Below, piece after piece: positions 62,051 to 64,000 of a stretch of 64,000 nt of DNA. Source of the stretch: Sycobia sp. Sy_11. Lineage: Eukaryota; Arthropoda; Insecta; Hymenoptera; Epichrysomallidae. Numbering within the stretch: the first letter of the stretch is position 1; each line of letters starts with the position of its first letter. A program made the translations under genes and the position numbers. The notes under the pieces were generated by a model. That model saw nothing but the letters and a program-made list of their open reading frames with translations, was not told the origin of the DNA and made no database searches. Location: the NCBI GenBank assembly GCA_018907035.1, contig JACCIC010000206.1:932001-996000 (forward strand). The letters run 5' to 3'.

Positions 62051-62144
62051 ACACTAGTTAACTATAATTAGAAATACAATAAATATAATTATACAATATT
62101 ATATAATAATTTATTGTATTTCTAATTATATAGTTAACTAGTGT
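62051..62144. repeat. Long near-perfect palindrome (about 94 bp)
   Basis: The left arm 62051-62083 begins ACACTAGTTAACTAT and the right arm 62110-62144 ends ATAGTTAACTAGTGT. The right arm is the reverse complement of the left apart from a two-base insertion. The 26-nt AT-rich centre can itself pair weakly. The flanks continue the symmetry imperfectly (ATAT-type ends on both sides). It could be a miniature foldback element or simply a cruciform-forming sequence. It has no coding capacity. Confidence 0.85.
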
Positions 62145-63620
62145 ATTGATATTCAAATATTAATAAATTTTTTCAATAATACTAAATATATACGTTGATC
62201 AATCTAAAATTATGTTTGTCATTTATTAAGTTTAAAAACTTTCATTAATTGTACTATATAACTGCAAATATATATATAATATTAAAAAATAACGTTATGT
62301 TCAATTATTCATGATGTAACATTTATAATTTGATGAAATAACAGCTCATATTTTATCTTTTTATAAATAGTATTACCAAATAATAATAGTAAATACAACG
62401 TTAGATATCTCAATGAAACGCTCGGCCTCAAAGAATTTTACGTCAACTCATCGCTCATTTGAAAAGAAGTCAATAAATCTAAGCCTAGAGAACAATATTA
62501 TACAACCTTATATCCGTAGATATTCTTTTACATTTCGTAATTCGATTTCAATCAGCCCGTAAAAATTATCTAAAATCATTAGGCACTAAGTTTCGCGCAA
62601 AAGCCGAAAGGCAAACGGAACGTAGTTACTTTTACAAAATCCTCAAAGGGTTACAATAGCGGGGATTCAACGAAAATCTATATTTCTTTTTTCATTAGCC
62701 CCTTATCCCCGTCCATCTGTCCGTCGCAGCGCGACAAAGAGGCTCGTTGCCGCGAAGATAGGCCGCCCCGAGGACTATATAGGCGACGGAAAGCGGGCAA
62801 AAAGAGCCCTAAATATATATCTTGAATCTCGGCCCGCGCGAGCCAGCAACTAATAAATCGAGGCTGGCGTGTATGTATGACAAAGAAAATATTCGGCAAC
62901 CTCCTCTCCTCGCGCTCTCGCTCTCTCTCTCCTCTCTCTCTCTCTCACTCACTCACATACACACACACCAACACCACTTAACTCTGTTACCAGGTGGGTT
63001 GCATTTGTACGGACCGCCTCCATGCCACCTGAAATACCGTCAGATGACCCAGTCCAAGATACTGCGAGCTTTTCCAAAGGCTTATGCGATTTCTCTCCCT
63101 CTACCCCCTCTTATTTCTATTCCTTTAGTAAGTGTATATTCGCGTAATATTATATATGGAATAGCTTAGCAATGAGAGCCAAGATTCGCCGTACGTTTAC
63201 TTATCTCTTCTCTCTCTCTCCTCTCCTCTCTCTCGCTCTCTTCCATTCTCTTCTCCTCGTTCTCCCTCTCTGTGTATCTCCTTCTCGCCTCTGCTCTCTG
63301 TATTTCGAGAGGAATCTCAGAGAATTCGCCGAAAGTTTAGAGGCACGCGGGCGTGAAAGATCTCAGGCGTGAGGGTTGGGAGGAAAGCGGGGGGTGGTGA
63401 GAAAACGAGAGTAGCTGTCGCGCGCTCCCCTTTTTTCCCTGCCGAGGAGTTTAAGAAGGCGGAGGAACCGTACAGGGCGCCGAGAGGGAAATTTTATAGC
63501 CGAAGAGAGATAGCGAAATTTGAAAAATCCGCGACTTTTCCGCTCTACCTACTCTGTCCCCGCCGCCGCCGCCGCCGCGTCGTCGTTTTTCCCCCTTTTT
63601 TTCCCCTCCTGCCTGGCGAG
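62145..63620. other. AT-rich then CpG- and pyrimidine-rich DNA
   Basis: 62145-62600 is AT-rich. From 62600 the sequence is GC-richer with CT tracts (62918-62945, 63207-63235) and a CCG run (about 63561-63577). TTACCAGGTGGGT (62988-63000) is donor-like but isolated. Confidence 0.6.
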
Positions 63621-63624
63621 GGAA

Positions 63625-63840
63625 ATGTCTTCGGGTTGGCTGGAAGCGTACGACTTGAAAGTCGTGATTTATCGAAAGGGTATAATGGAGATGGGGATGG
63701 GGGATGGTACTTTGCGAAGAATGGCGCGTAATGTTGGAAGAAGAGTATCGTATAGATTTTTGGGAGTATCGACGATATCCTGCGTTTCTTTAATTATGCG
63801 GGGCTACTCCTGGAAAAAGTTTCGAGTGTCAGTTAATTAG
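63625..63840 (+). CDS. Candidate small open frame of 71 codons (unrecognised)
   Basis: The ATG at 63625 (context GGGAAATGT) opens a basic frame beginning MSSGWLEAYDLKVVIYRKG and ending in SWKKFRVSVN. Unlike its neighbours it is not made of simple repeat. It has Met- and Gly-rich and Arg-rich stretches but no known domain. It may run out of a larger transcript at the window edge. Confidence 0.1.
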   Translation: MSSGWLEAYDLKVVIYRKGIMEMGMGDGTLRRMARNVGRRVSYRFLGVSTISCVSLIMRGYSWKKFRVSVN

Positions 63841-64000
63841 TTTTACCGAGAGTTTTACGAACGATCTCGCCATATTTTACGCCAAATTTAACGATTCTTC
63901 GTTTGCGTAATAGAAGAGGCATTTTTATTTACCAATTTCCCGCAAAGTATTCGGTCAATATTCCGTTTACCCCTGACAACATTCAAAACGAAAGGTATAT

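Noticed and set aside
1..64000. CRISPR array, operon, riboswitch or other prokaryotic system
   Set aside because: No spaced direct repeats, no dense coding and no ribosome-binding sites. All periodic sequence is dinucleotide or trinucleotide microsatellite.
1..64000. Intact tRNA, rRNA or telomeric (TTAGG)n repeats
   Set aside because: No complete cloverleaf, conserved rRNA block or telomeric array was seen by eye. A structure-aware search would be needed to exclude divergent ones.

Overview
This window is eukaryotic nuclear DNA. No prokaryotic gene arrangement is visible: there are no tightly packed reading frames, operons or ribosome-binding sites. Four things point to an insect: dense (GA)n/(CT)n and (TA)n microsatellites at roughly one every 1 to 2 kb; an abrupt alternation between AT-rich DNA and GC-rich, strikingly CpG-rich DNA; a decayed mariner transposon; and absence of any confidently recognisable gene over 64 kb. 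High CpG together with these microsatellites fits a hymenopteran (ant or parasitoid wasp). That placement is an inference from composition, not from a diagnostic gene.

The only protein-coding homology I am confident of is a broken mariner (Tc1/mariner) transposase on the minus strand at about 16501-17377. It has a 3' terminal repeat and a TA target site, lacks its N-terminus and 5' end, and carries frameshifts. Two of its three catalytic aspartates are replaced. Nearly all longer open frames are by-products of GC-rich DNA (stop codons are AT-rich) or translations of microsatellites (runs of SLSL, ERER or IYIY), and I leave these out.

Layout. AT-rich stretches (about 1-1390, 3030-3770, 8400-9290, 9980-11230, 13340-14170, 15350-16500, 18200-19130, 19900-20890, 23590-24650, 27000-29110, 29760-31900, 35240-36090, 36930-37890, 42850-44920, 46330-47180, 50870-51650, 54880-56440, 58520-59290, 60560-62600) alternate with CpG-rich blocks of 0.6 to 2.3 kb. 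The CpG-rich blocks hold most of the homopurine/homopyrimidine tracts, G-runs and spurious long frames. The AT-rich blocks hold the more gene-like relics and the largest palindrome.

Weaker candidates listed with low confidence: an 88-codon frame with a signal-peptide-like start and dibasic sites (41211-41477); a relic coding frame interrupted by two stops (30673-31086); a possible ADAMTS-like Cys-rich exon remnant (5590-5787); a possible odorant-receptor relic (about 28080-28450, minus); a possible first exon with TATA box and consensus splice donor (about 54605-54770); and a 29-nt candidate microexon (59072-59100). The window may be a long intron or an intergenic, regulatory-rich interval. 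Candidate regulatory clusters lie at 3519-3617 and 57376-58219.
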